The notes below the pieces were generated by a model, which saw only the letters and a list, made by a program, of their open reading frames with translations, had not been told where the DNA came from and did no database searches. A stretch of DNA of 53,456 nt from Porphyra umbilicalis (lineage: Eukaryota; Rhodophyta; Bangiophyceae; Bangiales; Bangiaceae), in contig KV919185.1 of the NCBI GenBank assembly GCA_002049455.2, forward strand, positions 1-53,456, in the 5' to 3' direction. A program made the translations under genes and the position numbers. This document shows positions 42,597 to 52,846 of the stretch, piece after piece (position 1 is the first letter of the stretch; every line of letters begins with the position of its first letter).

Positions 42597-44574
42597 TCAC
42601 AGCAGCGGCGTCGTTGGCGTCGGCCGCCACGGCGGCGGCGGGGGCGGCGCCGCGCCACCCCCCCCCCCCCCCCCCCCCCTCCACATCGTGCACCGCCGCC
42701 GGGGAGTGGTCGCCGCGGGTCTTGCCCCCCCCCCCCCCACCCACCCGCCGCCCCCCCCGGGGGCTCCTTGGCGACCACGTGGAAGCCCGTCGACAGCGCG
42801 CGGTAGCGGCAGAGCGCGTAGACCGCCGCCGCCATCTCCATGGCCGCAAAGACGGGGATCAAACACACCTGCGCGTACGCGAGCACCGCAAACGCAACGG
42901 CGCCGCGGCGGCGCGGCGCATACGTGCAAAAAAAGCCGTACAAGTAGCACCACACGGGCATGGCCGCGAGCGCCGGGAGCACATAGGCGGCGGCGGCGGC
43001 GGCGGCGGCGCTCCCCCCGCCATCCACGGCGCCGCGGGAGAGCGCCCGCACCGCCGCGACGCCGAGGAGCGCCCCATACACGCCCGGCAGCGCCGCCCAC
43101 AGGGCCGTAAACGGGGCGAGCACCGCCCGCTGCGCCAGCGGCAGCTCCCGCGACCGACACACGAGCGTGAGGCCGACGAGCCAGCGGGCGCGCTGCCGAA
43201 TAAAGTCCCCCACCGTAAACGGGGACTGCTCGTAGAGCGTCGCGTCGACCCACGCAAACCGCACCCCCGCCGCCCGCGCGGCGAGCGCAAAGTAGGCGTC
43301 CTCCGTCACCGACGCGGCCGGGCCGAGGTCAAACGTGACGGCCGCCTCGACGGCGGCGGGGGCGACCACAAAGGAGCCGTGCATGCCGACCCAGGCTTCC
43401 CCCGCCGCGTATTGCAAGCGGAAGCGCCCGCAATCGTCGGCGACGCGGTACGAGTCGGCGAGCGTCGTCAGCCAGTTGGTGACCCCCCTCCCCGCGCTCG
43501 CGTACACGATCGGGCCCTGGCCGACGCGCCCGTAGCGTGCCGACCGCTCGACGTGCACGCGGCGGTGCTCCCGCGCGGCGTGCGCGGCGATAGCCACGAC
43601 CGCGGGGCCGTCGATGCGGGTTTCCTCGTCGAGGTGTACGAGCCAGTCGGCGGGCCCCGCGGGGGAGGTGGTGATGGCGTATTGGAGGGCGCGCGCTTTA
43701 AAGCGCACCCCCGAGGGGGGGCGTAGGAGGGGGGGACGACCAGCTGCGACGCGGCGGGGTGGAGGGCGGGCACGCGCGCGTCGGTCACGACTTCGAGGGC
43801 CCACCAGGGGGGGGGGGGGGGGCGCCCGCCGCGTCCGCCGCCGCCGCCGCCGCTGCCGCCGCCGTGCCGGGGGTGGGGGGGGGGTCACCGCCGTGAGCAC
43901 CCGCACCGCGTGCGCGACGCTCTCGGCGACGAGCGCGGGGCTGTCGCCGCGCGTCACGTACCGCCAGTAGATGCGGAACGGTAAGTCTGCCAGCGCCGAC
44001 ACGTCGACGACGCCGTCGCCGTCGGTGGCCGCGACTGCCGCCGTGCCGCCCGCCGCCGCCGGGCCGGCAACGGCGGCGGTTAGGGCGGCCGCGTCGGCCG
44101 CCGCGGCGCCGCCCGCCCCCCCCCGCCCGAGGCGCGGGCAGAGCGCGTGCCCGACGACATTAATCGCCATGGCCGGCACGCACAGGAGCCACGCCCACTG
44201 CGCGCCGGCCACAAAGGCCGCCGCGGGCGGCGACGAGGCGGCGGCCACCAGGACCGCGCCGAGGGGGGTGGTCCACCACGCCCAGCCGCCGTCGCCGCCG
44301 CCGCCGCCGCCGCCCCCCCTGCCTCCCCCCGACACGTACCCCGACCCGCACGGCAGCAGCGCGGTCGGAAAAAAGGAGCAAAAGACGGCCGCCGCGTCGG
44401 CGGGACCGCCGCCGCCGCCGCCGCCGCCACCCGCCGCCGCCGGCGAGCGCGCGAGCGCCCACACGCCCCCGAGGACGGTGACCATGCCCGCGTAGTAGGC
44501 GGCCGCGCGGGCGGGCCGCGGCCACGACCGCCACACCGCGCCTTCGGCTTCGACGGGGAGCGCGGGGGGGCGGC

Positions 44575-44611
<37 letters not shown>

Positions 44612-46117
44612 TGCGCCGTAGCGGGCGGCGGTCGGGCGGCGGCCGCGTCGGGGCGGCGCCGCGTCGGCCGCCGAGGCGGGGACCCCCCCCCCCGCCGCCC
44701 CCGCCGCCGCCACCACCGGCCCGCCGCCGCCCGCAGCGGCGCGTCGACGCCAACGGTCACGGCGGCGGCAGCGGCCACGACCACCGGCAGCAGCAGTGAC
44801 GGGCGGAGGACGAGCCCCCCGCCGCCGCCCCCCACCCCCGCCGGCAGCAGCGGGAGCCACCCCGCGAGGGCGCCGAGGAGTCCCCCCGCGTCGGACCCCC
44901 ACCCCCCCCCCCCCCCCCTGCCCCCCCCCCCCCCCGCGTCCACACACGCGCGCGGCAGGGCGCCACACACGGCCGCCGACGCGGCCCCCCGCAGCGGCAC
45001 CTGCAGCGTGTAGAGCGCGTACGAGGCGGAGGCGACGGCGGTTAGGGGCGGGGCGCCGAGCACCGCCGCGACCGCCGCCGCCGCCGCGTCGGCGGTCGTG
45101 CGTGCGCCGCCGCCGCTGCCGCGGCGGTCGGTCGCCGACGCGGCGCCGATGCGCCGCTCGAGCGCCACCACCCCCGCCACGAGGGCGACGAGGAGGGGCG
45201 TCAGCGCGCCGCAGGCGGCCCACCGGGGCCACCAGCCGGCGGGCCCCGGTGGCGGCGCGGCGGCCATGACCGCCGCCAGGGCGGCAAAGGCGCCGACGAC
45301 CACCGCCGCCGCCGACGCGGCGGTGGCGGCCGCCGGCGGGCGGGCGGCCGCCCCACCGCCGTCGGGGGCGGCGGCCGCTCCGCCGCCGCCGCCGCCGCCG
45401 CCGAGCGCCGACGCGAGGAGGACGCCAATGGCAAAGACGGGGGTGCCGGCGCGGAGGGGCACCCACGCGAGCACGCGAAAGAGGGGCGGGAGGCGCGACG
45501 GCTCGACCGCCGCCGCGGCGGTGAGCGCCCACAGGGCGGCGGCGGCGGCGAGCCACGAGTGGTCGCTGACGCTGCCGCCGCCGCCGCCGCCGCGGCGGGG
45601 CGCCACGAGCAGCGCAACGAGCACCGGAAAGGCCGCCGTGTTGAGGGCGAGGGCGCCGACAAAGCCGGCGCCCGGTGCCGGCGCGCCGCCGGCGGGCCAC
45701 AGGGTGCCGCCCCCCCCCCCCCCCCGCCGAACCACGGCGCCGCGCCCGTGAGGGCGGCGGCCCACTCCCCGCCGACCACGGGCGGGACGGCGCGGTGGCC
45801 GACGACGCGGCGGCGGCGCCCGCCAGCGCGGCGCCGAGGAGGTGGAGCGGCGCCAGCCGCGCCGCCCGCCGCGCGTAATAGGCCGCGCGCGCGCGGCCGT
45901 CGGCGAGGAGGCGCCCCGGCGGCCCCGCACCGGCCGCCGACAGCCCCGCCGAGACGCCCGCGAGGAGGAGGAACGTCGTCGCGTGGGCGGCATGCCACCG
46001 CGAGGCGGCAGACGGGGCGCCGCCCGCCGCGGCGCCGACGAGGACGTGGAGCGCCGCCGCGCCGCGGAGGCCGTCGAGCAGCCGCAGGCGGGGGGGGGCG
46101 GGGGGGGGGCTCCCCAT
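42597..46117 (-). CDS. Acyltransferase-3-like / Egghead-like GT2 fusion, membrane protein
   Basis: The start is taken as ATG 46117. It opens RLRLLDGLRGAAALHVLVGA and HATTFLLLAGVSAGLSAAG, like the start of acyltransferase-3 (OafA-type) proteins, and continues through many hydrophobic segments to about 44450. The second half matches Drosophila Egghead/nematode BRE-3, a GT2 beta-1,4-mannosyltransferase: LPFRIYWRYVTRGDSPALV (about 43980), LEVVTDARV, VRFKARALQYA, and HLDEE with the catalytic acids (43622-43636). Then GVTNWLTTLADSYRVADDCG, TEDAYFA (TED at 43298-43306), LYEQSPFTVGDFI and QRARW (43181-43195), then more membrane helices. Frame changes flank about 43.72-43.82 kb, at G/C runs. The N- and C-termini are uncertain; the stop at 42597 is one option, and an alternative upstream ATG is at 46319. 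It may build or acylate a mannose-containing glycan. Two merged genes remain possible. Confidence 0.72.
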
Positions 46118-47803
46118 CGCCGCCGCCCGTGCAGTCGATTTCGGGACGGGTCGGCGTGACGGAGCCGCCGCCGCTGCCGCCGCCGCCGCCGCAGCGGGGA
46201 CGGGGCGAGCCGCCGCGCGGCGCGTCGGCCTCGCAGGCGCACGCGCCGGCGGCGGGGGCGTCGGCCGCCCGCGCCGGCGGCGGCGGCAGCGGCCGAGGCA
46301 GCGGTCGGGGGACGGCCATGGCGGCGCCGCCGCGTCAGCACGCCACGGCGGTCGGGGGGGGTGGGGGGCGGCCCGCACCCGCCGCCGCCGACGCACCGAC
46401 CGCGGGCGCGCGGGGCGGCGGGGCAAGAGGACGGCCGCCGCCGCCGTCGTGGAGGCTCTGCCTCCGCCGCCGCGCGGCGACGCGCGGCGGCCCGCGCGGC
46501 GGTGCGGCTCTTGACTTGCACCGACGATCCGCACGCTCCGCGCGCCACGCCGCGTCGTGTGTTCGTAGCCCCGGGCGGGGCACGGCCGACGTGGATTGGA
46601 TGGTGGGGCGGCGTGCTCACCGTCAGCGGTCGGCCGGCGGGCGACTGCCAGCCATCAATGCCCAAGCGGCGCGCGCCGTTGGCCAATCCGGGCGACGGCT
46701 CAAAGAGTTGAGCCGTAAACGGGGGACCACACCATTTGTCTGACAGTGTCTCCCCAAGTGGACAAGTCCTTGTGACCGATGGTAATAGAGTTGCTCATTT
46801 ACTCTGGCAGTTGCCGTCGCAGGGTGTGAATCGACAGATTCGAGACTGTCAGCCTTGGTGTCAACCTCGCGCACGGCGTGATGGGGGGCCCTTGGCAGTG
46901 GCCAATGACGGGCCGCAGCGGTGTGGTGGGACCGCGCGCGGCACCTGATTGGCCGGATGGGCGCCGCCGGTGGTGGATCGGGCGGCGCCACGTTGCGATT
47001 TCGACGTGTTCTTACGGGCCGACCTTTACTGGTAGGACCCGCTTTCGTCTTGATGTTTGACCCGGCGCCTACGTATCGGCGCCGGAGGGCCCTAACCGCT
47101 GTTAGAGCGGCGGGCCTTTGATTTGTTTTGGGCCCCTGGGCGCGCGGACGCGTGCGCCCTGTGGGGGCCTGCGTGGGCACCCGTCTGCGGACCTCTGCCC
47201 CCACTTCGGGGACGCCTGGAGGGGGGGTGGGACCGTGTGGGTGGCCGCGCGAGGGTAGATAAGAAGGGCCGCCGGCACCGTCTAGCGGGCGGCGGACCCG
47301 GATCATCAGACGTAGCATCCGTAAAAGCACCACCCCAGGTAGGGGTGTTGCTTGGCGGACGGCTACGTCGCCCGTTCCTGTTTTCGGCTTTCGTGACTAC
47401 GCTTCACGTCGCTGATTTTTCCACACAGGGAGACCGCAGCCTCCCGCCCATCGCCGCGACGCGCGCCCGCCGCCTTCGTCACCGCGCTGCTCTCGCGGCC
47501 TCCCGCGGGGGTGTTTGGTTCCTGCTGCAGTTTCTATTGGAATACTGCTCATCCCATCTGAGTGCGCTGTTCTTCGTGGCGAGTTGTTTATTCCCACTCC
47601 GGCTGTGGCCGCCGCCGCTGCCGACGGCTTCCCTGCCGCCCCACCCGCCGCAACGATAGAGCCCACCCGCATGGTATTCTCGCGGCCGTAACTTTCTTTT
47701 GGCGTCCGCGCCACCGCCGCTACCGCGAACAGCTGTTGCTCGTGTGTGCAGGATGGACTCCATGTCATTACGGGCTCGCCGCGCAACTGACATAGAGAAG
47801 ACG
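46118..47803 (+). other. 1.7 kb without a recognisable gene, upstream of tRNA-Lys
   Basis: The left 500 bp are the GC-rich 5' flank of the fusion gene, where an in-frame-looking ATG at 46319 (minus) could extend it. Frames at 47123-47659 (plus) and elsewhere lack any domain. Stem-loops at 47062-47116 and 47326-47352 are listed separately. Confidence 0.4.
47062..47116 (+). other. Two adjacent stem-loops (possible structured RNA)
   Basis: First hairpin: CCGGCGCC / GGCGCCGG around an 8-base loop (47062-47085). Second: GGCCC then CCGCT paired with AGCGG then GGGCC, loop GTTAG (47088-47116), followed by a T-rich run. A third, 11-bp hairpin with one mismatch is at 47326-47352. No known RNA family is recognised; in such GC-rich sequence hairpins are common by chance. 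Confidence 0.25.
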
Positions 47804-47876
47804 GCCGGGTTAGCTCAGTCGGTAGAGCGCCAGACTCTTAATCTGGTGGTCGGGGGTTCGAGCCCCCCACTCGGTG
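47804..47876 (+). tRNA. tRNA-Lys(CTT)
   Basis: A 73-nt cloverleaf: acceptor GCCGGGT pairs with ACTCGGT (two G-T pairs), D arm GCTC/GAGC, anticodon arm CCAGA/TCTGG with loop CTCTTAA, anticodon CTT at 34-36, variable TGGTC, and T arm GGGGG/CCCCC with loop TTCGAGC. The discriminator base is G. Box A (TAGCTCAGTCGG) and box B (GGTTCGAGCCC) are intact. No intron and no encoded CCA. Only a weak T-run (TTTATTT) follows. Confidence 0.95.
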
Positions 47877-47955
47877 CCTTTATTTCGTTATCTTATGCAA
47901 ATGCTTATCATGGTGTAACTGGCGTTGATTGATATATAATCGAAATATAGTGCTT

Positions 47956-49267
47956 TATGGTACGTGTCCCAAAAAAGAGACATGCGCGTTTTCTGAAGGA
48001 CTGACACATCACTGCACGGGGGCAGGCGGCGTGGGGTACGAGAAAATTCTCGACTGCCCTCCATGGAAAGAGCCTCTCCCGACGCGTTCTTGGCTGACAA
48101 CTCCCTAATACCCGCCTGTGGACCCTGTTCTGTGGACCTCTCAGATAGCCCCGATCTTGGAGCCAGTTTTTTTCAGGTTCTTGGGGTTAAAGGTTTGCAC
48201 CGCCAAAGCTGATGTGCTAACTGGAGCTTCGATGAGGGGTGTCCTAAATCGTGTTTTCCTCACAGGGGGCTACATGGAGGTCTTTTTCACGTTTTTATTG
48301 GTAAGGTGGTGCCCTTTTCTTCGTGCACAAATTGTCAGCACATGCCTGCTCTAGTATCTGTGCATTTGATTGGGCCGCGTGATCGTCACCTGTCGAAGTT
48401 GCAATGAATGACACTTTCCCCCATGACACGTCAGGATGTGCCGCCTCTGCTCACACTGTCAGGGGCTGTTCTGGAACCACAGTGGGACCGAGTGGGTCTT
48501 ATTACATTATCGGACCGTTGCAGAAGGCCAGTGGGCCGAGAAAAAAAGAAAAAACAGCGATGTCTCATTTTTGGGAATCGCACCATATGGTGCGTGTCCC
48601 AAGAATGAGACATCGCGGTTTTTTCTTTTTTTCCATATGGTGCGTGTCCCAAGAATGAGACTTCGATGTTTTTTCTTTTTTTCTCGGCCCACTGGCCTTC
48701 TGCAACGGTCCGATAATGTAATAAGACCCACTCGGTCCCCCTGTGGTTCCAGAACAGCCCCTGACAGTGTGAGCAGAGGCGGCACATCCTGACGTGTCAT
48801 GGGGGAAAGTGTCATTCATTGCAACTTCGACAGGTGACGATCACGCGGCCCAATCAAATGCACAGATACTAGAGCAGGCATGTGCTGACAATTTGTGCAC
48901 GAAGAAAAGGGCACCACCTTACCAACAAAAACGTGAAAAAGACCTCCATGTAGCCCCCTGTGAGGAAAACACGATTTAGGACACCCCTCATCGAAGCTCC
49001 AGTTAGCACATGAGCTTTGGCGGTGCAAACCTTTAACCCCAAGAACCTGAAAAAAACTGGCTCCAAGATCGGGGCTATCTGAGAGGTCCACAGAACAGGG
49101 TCCACAGGCGGGTATTAGGGAGTTGTCAGCCAAGAACGCGTCGGGAGAGGCTCTTTCCATGGAGGGCAGTCGAGAATTTTCTCGTACCCCACGCCGCCTG
49201 CCCCCGTGCAGTGATGTGTCAGTCCTTCAGAAAACGCGCATGTCTCATTTTTGGGACACGCACCATA
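47956..49267 (+). repeat. 1.3-kb palindromic element with 600-bp arms
   Basis: Left arm 47956-48555 and right arm 48668-49267 are inverted copies that stay in register over their whole length (paired coordinates sum to 97223 at both ends) with only a few differences. The outer ends read TATGGTACGTGTCCC and GGGACACGCACCATA; if the outer TA is the target duplication, it suits a Tc1/mariner-type element. The 112-bp centre holds three extra copies of the terminal motif GGTGCGTGTCCCAAGAATGA, two direct and one inverted. No transposase frame is present; the 78-codon frames in the arms are mirror images of each other. Confidence 0.88.
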
Positions 49268-49744
49268 TGATTAACCGGCGTTTAATCGGCGATTAGTACA
49301 TAGCCGATCCCATGCTTTTTTCGTATTTTTCAATTTTAGCTCTGCCGACTCGGCGCTTTCAGGCGACGACCCGCACCTGGTATGCGAATTGCTCCAATCT
49401 GACCGCGGGTTGGAACCTCAGTTGAGCCTTCTGCTTTTGGTATGTGTTGTACAAGTATGTGGCAGCTCCGTGCCCGCCGTCGTTCATGGGATACATGGTT
49501 CCGCACGCCAGTGCAGAGGATAGGCTACGGTCGGGAGAGACTCAGCACCAACCCGGAGGGGCTCGGAGGGGACAGTCGTGGTTGCTCATACGTCAGACGA
49601 ATGCGTGCTTTTGTGTAGAAGGACGTTATGGAGCTGGAGGTGTGATAGTGGTAGATGGTGGCCTGCGACGACGACCGCCAGGACCTCGTGACACCAGTTC
49701 GCGTCAGCCTTTTCTTAAAAACTGTTCCTTATTATCGAAAAGCA
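49268..49744 (+). other. Intergenic, nothing recognised
   Basis: AT-richer spacer between the palindrome and the disrupted tRNA. Its last bases do not resemble the 5' flank of the intact tRNA-Lys, so the two tRNA genes are not a simple local duplication. Confidence 0.45.
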
Positions 49745-49801
49745 GCTGGGTTAGCTCAGTCGATAGAGCGCCAGACTCTTAATCTGGTGGTCGGGGGTTC
49801 G
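49745..49801 (+). pseudogene. tRNA-Lys(CTT) cut at base 57 by a retrotransposon
   Basis: The first 57 bases of a tRNA-Lys(CTT) gene are present. They match the intact copy except C-to-T in the acceptor (GCTGGGT) and G-to-A in the D loop (GTCGATA). The sequence stops after GGTTCG, inside the T-loop, and the retrotransposon begins. Box A is whole, box B is cut, and the 3' acceptor strand is gone, so it cannot make a tRNA. The following GCCC equals the next tRNA bases once A58 is skipped, so the exact joint may lie anywhere in positions 57-61 (microhomology). Confidence 0.9.
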
Positions 49802-49819
49802 GCCCTGTGGTTCTGCGCT

Positions 49820-49864
49820 TCCTGACCCTGCAGGACGCTAGGGGGGGTTTCCCGTCACCCCCCC
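49820..49864 (+). promoter_or_regulatory. Two hairpins in the element 5' leader
   Basis: TCCTG/CAGGA with a 6-base loop (49820-49835) and a G7/C7 stem with a 10-base loop (49841-49864) lie between the element start and its first ATG. R2 elements carry a self-cleaving HDV-like ribozyme at this place. I could not build a full HDV fold (only four pairs, CCCT/AGGG, for its first helix), so only structure is claimed. Confidence 0.3.
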
Positions 49865-49893
49865 TCCGTCTTTGTTTCGCGCGCGGGGGCGGT

Positions 49894-52846
49894 ATGTCGG
49901 CCGATCGGGACGCGGCGGTGTCGGTGGCGCGCGGCCTCGTCGTCGTCGTCGCCGCGGTGCGAGCTGCTAACCCTGCTGTTAGCACGCTTTCGCAGCCTCA
50001 CTTGATCCGTTCGGCCCTTGATTTGATTGCGGCCAATCAGGTTCCGTTCCCGATTGCTTGGTCTGGCGGGCAGCTGGATACGTACCTGCAGGCGTGGCGT
50101 GACTTCGCTAGTGCTGAGTTAGCGCCTCCGTCTTGCTCTGCGCCGTCTTCCCCCCCCCCCGCCGCCGTCCCCCCGCCCCCGCCGCCGCCCGCGCGCGGCG
50201 TCGCCGGGGCCCCCCGGCGCCGGCCGGTGTCTGCCCCCCTCCCCCCCCTCTGCCTCGCCCCGGGGCTCCCGTCGGTCTTCCGCGGCGTTGGTCGGGGCGG
50301 CCGTCCCCGCCCCCGTCGCGGTGTCGCCGCTCCCCCCGCGTCGTCGGCGCCGGCGGGCCCGGCGGCGGAGAGAGTGCGTCCGGCGGCGGTCGACGACAGC
50401 CCGTGGACGGTCTACACCCGCCGCCGGCGCCGCCGCGACGGGCGGACGCCCGCCAACGCGGTCGCCACCGCCGCCCCACCGCCGCCCGCCGACATCCTCC
50501 TGCCGGCCGCCTCGTCGGCGCTGTTCCCCCCCTGCCGCCGCACGCCACCACCGCGGTGTCGACGGCCGCCTGCGTTGCCGCCGCCGGCTCGCCGTCGACA
50601 GCGAGGGGGCCGGCCGCCACGCCCGCCGCGGCCGCCGCGCCGCCCCGGCACGCCGCCACAGGCGTTTCGGCGGCCGTCGTCGCCGCCCGCGCCGCGTCCG
50701 CGGCGGCCGCGCTGACGCGCCCGACACGGCCGGAGCGCCGGCGCGCGACACCCCCGCCCCTCATGACACTTTACGTGTCGGGGGTGTCCCGCGCCGAGCG
50801 CACGCGCCGTTTGCGGCCCCTGGTTGCCGACGCCGCCGCCGTCCGCCCGGCCGCCGTCGTCGACGTCGACCGGTGTGGTGCGACGGCGGCGGTGACGATT
50901 CTGGCGTCGGCCGCTGACGCGTTCCGCGCCGGCCTGGCCTCCCACCCGCCGCCGATGCGGGAGGTGCCGACGGCCTTCCCCTGGTGCCCCTCCTTTCTGG
51001 GGGGGCGGCGCCACCGGCAGCTCGCCGGCCCGCACGAGGCGGCGGTGACGGCGGCAGAGCTCTGCCGCACCCGCATACGCGACAAGCTCGACCAGATTGC
51101 GGCGCGCGAGGCCATGCCGCCGCCCCACCGCACCGCCTTGCGGTGGCACCACGAGGCGCTGCTCGCCGACTGTGAGGCGGCGCTCCGCGCCTTGTGGGCG
51201 GCCGTCGACGCGCTGTCGCCGGTGCCGGCGTGGGTCGCGCGCCGCCGTTCTGCGGCTTTCCTGTTGCCGGCGGCTGGTGGCTCGGCCGCCCCGGGCAAGC
51301 CCCGTCCCGCCCAACGCTCGCCGCCGGCCGCCGCCGGCACCCGCGCGCCCAGAGCGTGGGACCTTCTGCCGCCTGTGGCGGCCCCCTCCCCTGCGGTGGG
51401 GCTCGCCGCGGACGAGTGGCCGACGCTCGCGCCCGCCGCCCACCCGCAACCACTGTCAGCCGCCGCCGCGCCGGCACCGCCGCCGCGCCGCGGCACGGCG
51501 CCGCCGTTCGCCGGCGCCGGCGGCGCCGGCGCGGCCGAGTTCGTGAATCTCCCGACCGCCGGCGCCGCGGGCCCCGACCGCCGCCGCCGCCGCGGTCGAC
51601 GCACCCGCCGCCGACGGGCGGCCCCCGTCGGTCCTCGCGCTGCCCCCGCCGCGGCTCGGCCGGGGCGGTGCCGCTCGGCCCCCCCCGCCAGCGGCAGGGG
51701 CGCCCCAGCGACGCCCTCGTCGGCGCCCCCGGATGCCCCCGAGCGCCGCCAGCCGCCTGAGGCGCCCCGCCGCTCCGCCCCCCGGGCTGCCTCGCCCTCC
51801 GGCGAGGCGTCTACACCACGGCGCGGGCGGTCTCAGCGCCGCCGCTCTCCGGGCGGCCAACGGTCGGCAGGTACCCGCGGCGACGGCTCGCCTCACCCGT
51901 CGTCGTCGGGCGGGGTTTCCGCGCGGCCGCCGGCCCCCCCCGCGTGGCGCCCAGGCCCCCCACCGCTGTCGCCCCCGCCGGCGGCCGTCGCCATCCTCCG
52001 CCGCCCGGCGCCCCTCGCCTGCCAGCCGCCGCTGACCCCCCCATCGCAGGGGGGGGGGAGACGCCACCGCTGCCCGTGGGGGCCCCCTTCCCCCATGAAG
52101 CGGGGCCCGCCGCCGCTGGCGGCATCGGGTGGCGCACGCCGCCGCCCTCCGCTCCCGCGAGCCCGTCCACCGACGGGTCGCTCGTGTCGACGGCGGCGGG
52201 GCCCCTCCCGCGGTCGCTGCTGTCGCCGACGTGGGCGGGCTCGGCGGCAGGGCCAGCGACGCCGCCGACGGGCGCGAGGGTGCAGCCCCCCCCTTTGCGC
52301 TGGGGGGTGGCCCCCCCCTTTCCCCTCGGCCGCCCCCCACCGCGGCAGGGGGGGCTGGCCGCGCGACGCGCCCGCCGCCGGCCACGGGCACCCCCACAGC
52401 GCCCACCGCGGCACCCCCGTCGCCGCCGCCGCCACGCCGGCTGGTCGCCCCCCGCGCGCTGTCGCTGCCCCCGTCCCCCCTCCCGCGGCTGCCCCGGCCG
52501 CAGGCGGCGGCGGCGGCGGCCGCGGCACCCCCCGCACCTCTGCGGTCGCGGTCCTCGACCGGGCAGGGGGCCCCGCCCAGCACACCCGCAGCCGCCCGCG
52601 CGGTCCACGACCGCATCGCCGCGCCACGGGGGGCGCCGAGGCGCGGGCTTTGTTTGGGCGGGCGCGTCCCCCGGACGCGCCCCCGTCGCGGCCGTGCACC
52701 CGCTCCGCGACGGCGGCGCGGTGACGGCCGCCGGGACACCCCACTCTGCGTGCGCGGCGTCTTCGGCGCCCTCGGACGTGCAGGCGACGGCGCCCCCCTC
52801 CTCACGGCCCTCGGGTCCTGCCAGCGCCGTCGGGCGCCATGAGTGA
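49894..52846 (+). CDS. Retrotransposon ORF1 with RRM-like domain, copy 2 (frame changes at G/C runs)
   Basis: The first ATG is at 49894. The N-terminal part (VARGLVVVVAAVRAANPAVS and then IRSALDLIAANQVPFPIAWS) has no counterpart in copy 1 and is helical. A Pro-rich linker leads to SPWTVYTRRRRRRDG (about 50398), as in copy 1. The RRM-like core is at 50767-51180: LYVSGVSR, VVDVDRCGATAAVTILASA, FPWCPSFLGG. The tail is Ala/Pro-rich and ends ...GRHE just before the TGA inside ATGAGTGA. The coding frame, judged by Ala-rich composition, changes at C-runs near 50526 and again between about 51.5 and 52.7 kb. These may be sequence errors. The product would bind element RNA. No in-frame stop was noted inside the conserved core. 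Confidence 0.6.
52839..52846 (+). promoter_or_regulatory. ATGAGTGA stop/start overlap, copy 2
   Basis: The same octamer and frame relation as at 2837-2844: the ORF1 TGA is at 52844-52846 and the ORF2 ATG at 52839-52841. ORF1 ends H-E-stop here and N-E-stop in copy 1; ORF2 starts M-S-D in both. Confidence 0.55.

Noticed and set aside
41816..46534. The full 1,572-codon minus-strand frame as one gene
   Set aside because: The left part overlaps the oxidoreductase gene antisense and the right part lacks an ATG. Only the portion with acyltransferase and GT2 motifs is annotated, with a frame detour at 43.72-43.82 kb.
48118..49105. Two identical 78-codon ORFs in the palindrome
   Set aside because: They are mirror images created by the inverted arms. 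No domain is present, and non-autonomous elements commonly hold chance frames.
49802..49893. HDV-like ribozyme as an annotated feature
   Set aside because: Hairpins exist, but I could not assemble the nested double pseudoknot, so it is kept as a finding only.
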